Shown one piece after another: positions 62,196 to 64,000 of a stretch of DNA of 64,000 nucleotides. This stretch comes from Peteryoungia algae (GTDB lineage: Bacteria > Pseudomonadota > Alphaproteobacteria > Rhizobiales > Rhizobiaceae), in the NCBI RefSeq assembly GCF_030369675.1, contig NZ_CP128477.1:682001-746000 (forward strand), read 5' to 3'. How positions within the stretch are numbered: position 1 is the first letter of the stretch; each line of letters begins with the position of its first letter. Made by a program: the position numbers and the translations under genes. Below the pieces are notes generated by a model. The model was not told the DNA's origin and did no database searches. It saw only the letters and a list, made by a program, of their open reading frames with translations.

Positions 62196-63002
62196 ATGCG
62201 CGACGAACTCAATCAGGACATTTTCGGGACCTTTGTTCCGGAGCACAGCCACGAGGATCCCGTGCGCCGGGCGCAGATCCAGATGAAGCGTCCGCTTCCG
62301 AAGCGCTTCTACGAGAGCGTCGGTATTGATGAGCGCGACGGAGGATTCTCGATCACGCTCGATGGCAAACCGGTCAAGACGCCGGCCAAGAACCTGCTGC
62401 AGCTGCCGACCCGCGAGGCGGCCGAACTCGTGGCAGCGGAATGGGCAGGGCAGGGCGAACACATCGACCCCGCGACCATGCCGGTCACCAAGCTCGCCAA
62501 CACGGCGATCGATGCCGTCTCCAATAGCCTCGCCGAAGTTTTCGACGAGATCGTCCGCTTCGCCGGTACGGACATGCTGTGTTACCGCGCAGATGGCCCG
62601 AAAGAATTGATTGACCGCCAGGCGGCCCGCTGGGATCCGGTTCTCTCCTGGGCGACGACGGCTCATGGCACCCGCTTCTTCCTGGTGGAAGGCGTCATGC
62701 ATCAGGAACAGCCGGCAGAAGCGATTTCCGCCTATACAAGGGCACTTGAGCGTTATCGAGACGCTTTCCTGATTTCATGTCTCAACGTGGTCACGACGCT
62801 GACCGGCTCGGCGGTTCTGGCGCTTGCCTATGCCGACGGCGCCTGTGACCTTGATGAAGTCTGGTCGCTCGCGCATATCGACGAGGACTGGGCAGTCGAG
62901 CACTGGGGCACCGATGCCGAAGCCGAGGCGCGTCGCGACGCCCGATACGCCGAATATGCGTCGGCAGCCGCCCTCTTCCAGGCGCTTCAGCCGCAAAGTT
63001 AA
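62196..63002 (+). CDS. ATP12-type F1-ATPase assembly chaperone
   Basis: A 268-aa protein with the ATP12 signatures: MKRPLPKRFYESVGIDERDGGFSITLDGKPVKTPAKNLLQLPT at residues about 29-71 and TDMLCYRADGPKELIDRQAARWDPVL later. In mitochondria Atp12 binds the F1 alpha subunit before assembly; alphaproteobacterial homologues are assumed to do likewise. Last gene of the RluC-HAD-ATP12 string. Confidence 0.93.
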   Translation: MRDELNQDIFGTFVPEHSHEDPVRRAQIQMKRPLPKRFYESVGIDERDGGFSITLDGKPVKTPAKNLLQLPTREAAELVAAEWAGQGEHIDPATMPVTKLANTAIDAVSNSLAEVFDEIVRFAGTDMLCYRADGPKELIDRQAARWDPVLSWATTAHGTRFFLVEGVMHQEQPAEAISAYTRALERYRDAFLISCLNVVTTLTGSAVLALAYADGACDLDEVWSLAHIDEDWAVEHWGTDAEAEARRDARYAEYASAAALFQALQPQS

Positions 63003-63065
63003 CCCTCCACTAACCATAAATGACGAATTGTCGGATTGGTCCAGAATCACCAGTCCGGGGTTGTC

Positions 63066-63887
63066 ATGATCGCTCGCAGTCTCCGTTTCGCCGCAGCCAT
63101 CGGGCTCCTTTTGGTGCTGGCATCGTGTACACTGCTGCATGGACGCAGCATCGACCGGCCACTGGTCTATTACGTTCGCAATGTCACCGTCATGGCCGAT
63201 GCGCGGATCCCGCTCGACCTGATCGGCGGCATTGACCGCCGTGTGTCGGCAGCAATCGCAGCAACCCGGGCGCCTCAGGGTGCGGAACGTGTCGTGCTGC
63301 TGGTCAAGATCGACCGACTCGGCTTCGGCGAGGGGGCACGACGCCACCTGGCTCAAGCGAAGTTGACGGTGACGGCGACATCCGTCGAAACGGGTGAGCC
63401 GGTGGCGCAAGGGTCCTTCACAGTCAATAGCCCGACCGACGACTCGCGCTGGGTCCGCCAGGCGCTGGCCGAGGAAATCGCAGCCCGAATCCGTTTCGCC
63501 TTTTCGCTGACAACGCCCCGTATTCGCAGGGCCGCACCACCCGCCCGAACCATTTCGACGCGCCTCAAGACCGATCCGGCATCGTTGGTCGTGCCAAATA
63601 CGTCTCCGGTTCCGCCGCGGGCCGCAGCCGCGCCGAAGGCTGCGCCGCAGAAGCCTGTCATTGCCGCGGCGCCGGTTGCTGCGACGCCACCTCCGCCAAA
63701 GGAAATGGCCGTCCCCCCGGTGGCTGCCACCACCCAGCCGACGTCTCCGAGAGCCCCGGCGCAACCCGCTCGGCGCGCGGCCGATATCGGCTCTGGAACG
63801 CCGGTGGAGCAGGGGGCAAGCGGTACGATCCGGCTTCGCGCCGAGTGCGATCCGGCTGTGACGTCCAACTGCACGGCAGCGCCGTGA
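63066..63887 (+). CDS. Putative lipoprotein with Pro/Ala-rich tail
   Basis: A 273-aa protein. Signal peptide with lipobox LLLVLASC (Cys19-20 region) from ATG 63066, then a folded domain with strand-like segments (YYVRNVTVMADARIPLDLI; AERVVLLVKIDRLGFGEGARRHLAQAKLTVTATSVETGEPVAQGSFTV; WVRQALAEEIAARIRFAF) and a disordered Pro/Ala tail from about residue 165. No named family recognised. Probably anchored in the outer or inner membrane facing the periplasm. Confidence 0.75.
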   Translation: MIARSLRFAAAIGLLLVLASCTLLHGRSIDRPLVYYVRNVTVMADARIPLDLIGGIDRRVSAAIAATRAPQGAERVVLLVKIDRLGFGEGARRHLAQAKLTVTATSVETGEPVAQGSFTVNSPTDDSRWVRQALAEEIAARIRFAFSLTTPRIRRAAPPARTISTRLKTDPASLVVPNTSPVPPRAAAAPKAAPQKPVIAAAPVAATPPPPKEMAVPPVAATTQPTSPRAPAQPARRAADIGSGTPVEQGASGTIRLRAECDPAVTSNCTAAP

Positions 63888-63953
63888 TCATCCCCGCGGC
63901 GCAAAGGCGCATCGCCGCGCCGCAGCCGTGATTGACTCGACACCGACCTCGGC

Positions 63954-64000
63954 CTAATCCTCGTCATGGATGGTTTCCGGACGGCAGAGATGCGGTCCGG
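63954..64000 (-). CDS. Possible 3' end of a minus-strand gene cut by the window edge
   Basis: The last 47 bases read on the minus strand are open and end in TAG (codons ...HLCRPETIHDED stop), with no stop in the visible part. Too short to identify, and it may be chance. Confidence 0.25.
   Translation of the reverse strand, partial: GPHLCRPETIHDED

Noticed and set aside
63353..63967. Minus-strand frame opposite the terminal lipoprotein gene
   Set aside because: The plus strand has a clear lipobox and ribosome-compatible start; the minus frame is Ala/Gly-rich shadow sequence.

Overview
The window is chromosomal DNA of an alphaproteobacterium of the order Hyphomicrobiales, most likely family Rhizobiaceae (Agrobacterium/Rhizobium/Ensifer-like). 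The basis is the gene set and order: PopZ (DUF2497) next to valS; ExoR; argS - SPOR protein - nagZ - scpAB - tatABC - serS - surE - pcm - nlpD - yajC - secDF as one block; an ATP12-type F1 assembly factor; DUF1127 and DUF1236 proteins; a cin-like quorum-sensing locus; and generally high GC. Genus and species cannot be fixed from sequence reading alone.

Layout. 1-2100: photolyase start (partial), three small genes of unknown role, tRNA-Asn and tRNA-Cys. 2148-7013: Pcm-like methyltransferase, PopZ, ValRS. 7014-11220: a FadL-type porin of lower GC with a long upstream region holding inverted repeats, ExoR, exonuclease III and an A-type Fe-S carrier. 11418-33405: a long, mostly plus-strand housekeeping block covering dGTPase-like protein, ArgRS, division-type SPOR protein, NagZ, condensin ScpA/ScpB, an unpaired ABC ATPase, TatABC, SerRS, SurE, Pcm, an NlpD-like lipoprotein, a minus-strand AAA ATPase, YajC, SecDF, and two proteins related to the mitochondrial complex I assembly factors NDUFAF3 and NDUFAF6. 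33497-40116: TrmFO, DUF1127, TyrRS, AnmK, a patatin and an alpha/beta hydrolase. 40322-47469: the SUF iron-sulfur operon (NifS-like desulfurase, sufB, C, D, S, SufT-type protein, SufA). 47604-50856: Lrp/AsnC and LysE genes, then an accessory LuxR-LuxI-small-protein locus with candidate operator sites. 51103-52484: small envelope proteins, including a secreted tandem Tudor-like protein and an orphan miniature flagellar rod-type protein. 52619-57271: gcvTHP glycine cleavage operon with promoter and tandem glycine riboswitch. 57425-64000: copper-handling pair (DUF2946 and a YcnI-PCuAC fusion), flavodoxin-like protein, CrcB, RluC-type pseudouridine synthase, HAD phosphatase, ATP12 and a lipoprotein.

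How it fits together. Most of the window is conserved core: translation (four tRNA synthetases, two tRNAs, TrmFO, pseudouridine synthase), chromosome organisation and polarity (PopZ, ScpAB), protein export (Tat, YajC-SecDF), murein metabolism (NagZ, AnmK, SPOR and NlpD-like proteins) and Fe-S biogenesis. The parts most worth a second look are the quorum-sensing locus (perfect TGTGA-N6-TCACA palindrome before luxR, 18-bp dyad before luxI, third gene 1 nt after luxI, antisense 3' overlap with the next gene), the compositionally odd fadL region, the secreted Tudor-like protein and the secDF-NDUFAF3-NDUFAF6 gene string. I found no insertion sequence, prophage, CRISPR array or obvious defence system. 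Statements about typical gene order in relatives are from memory and were not checked against a database.
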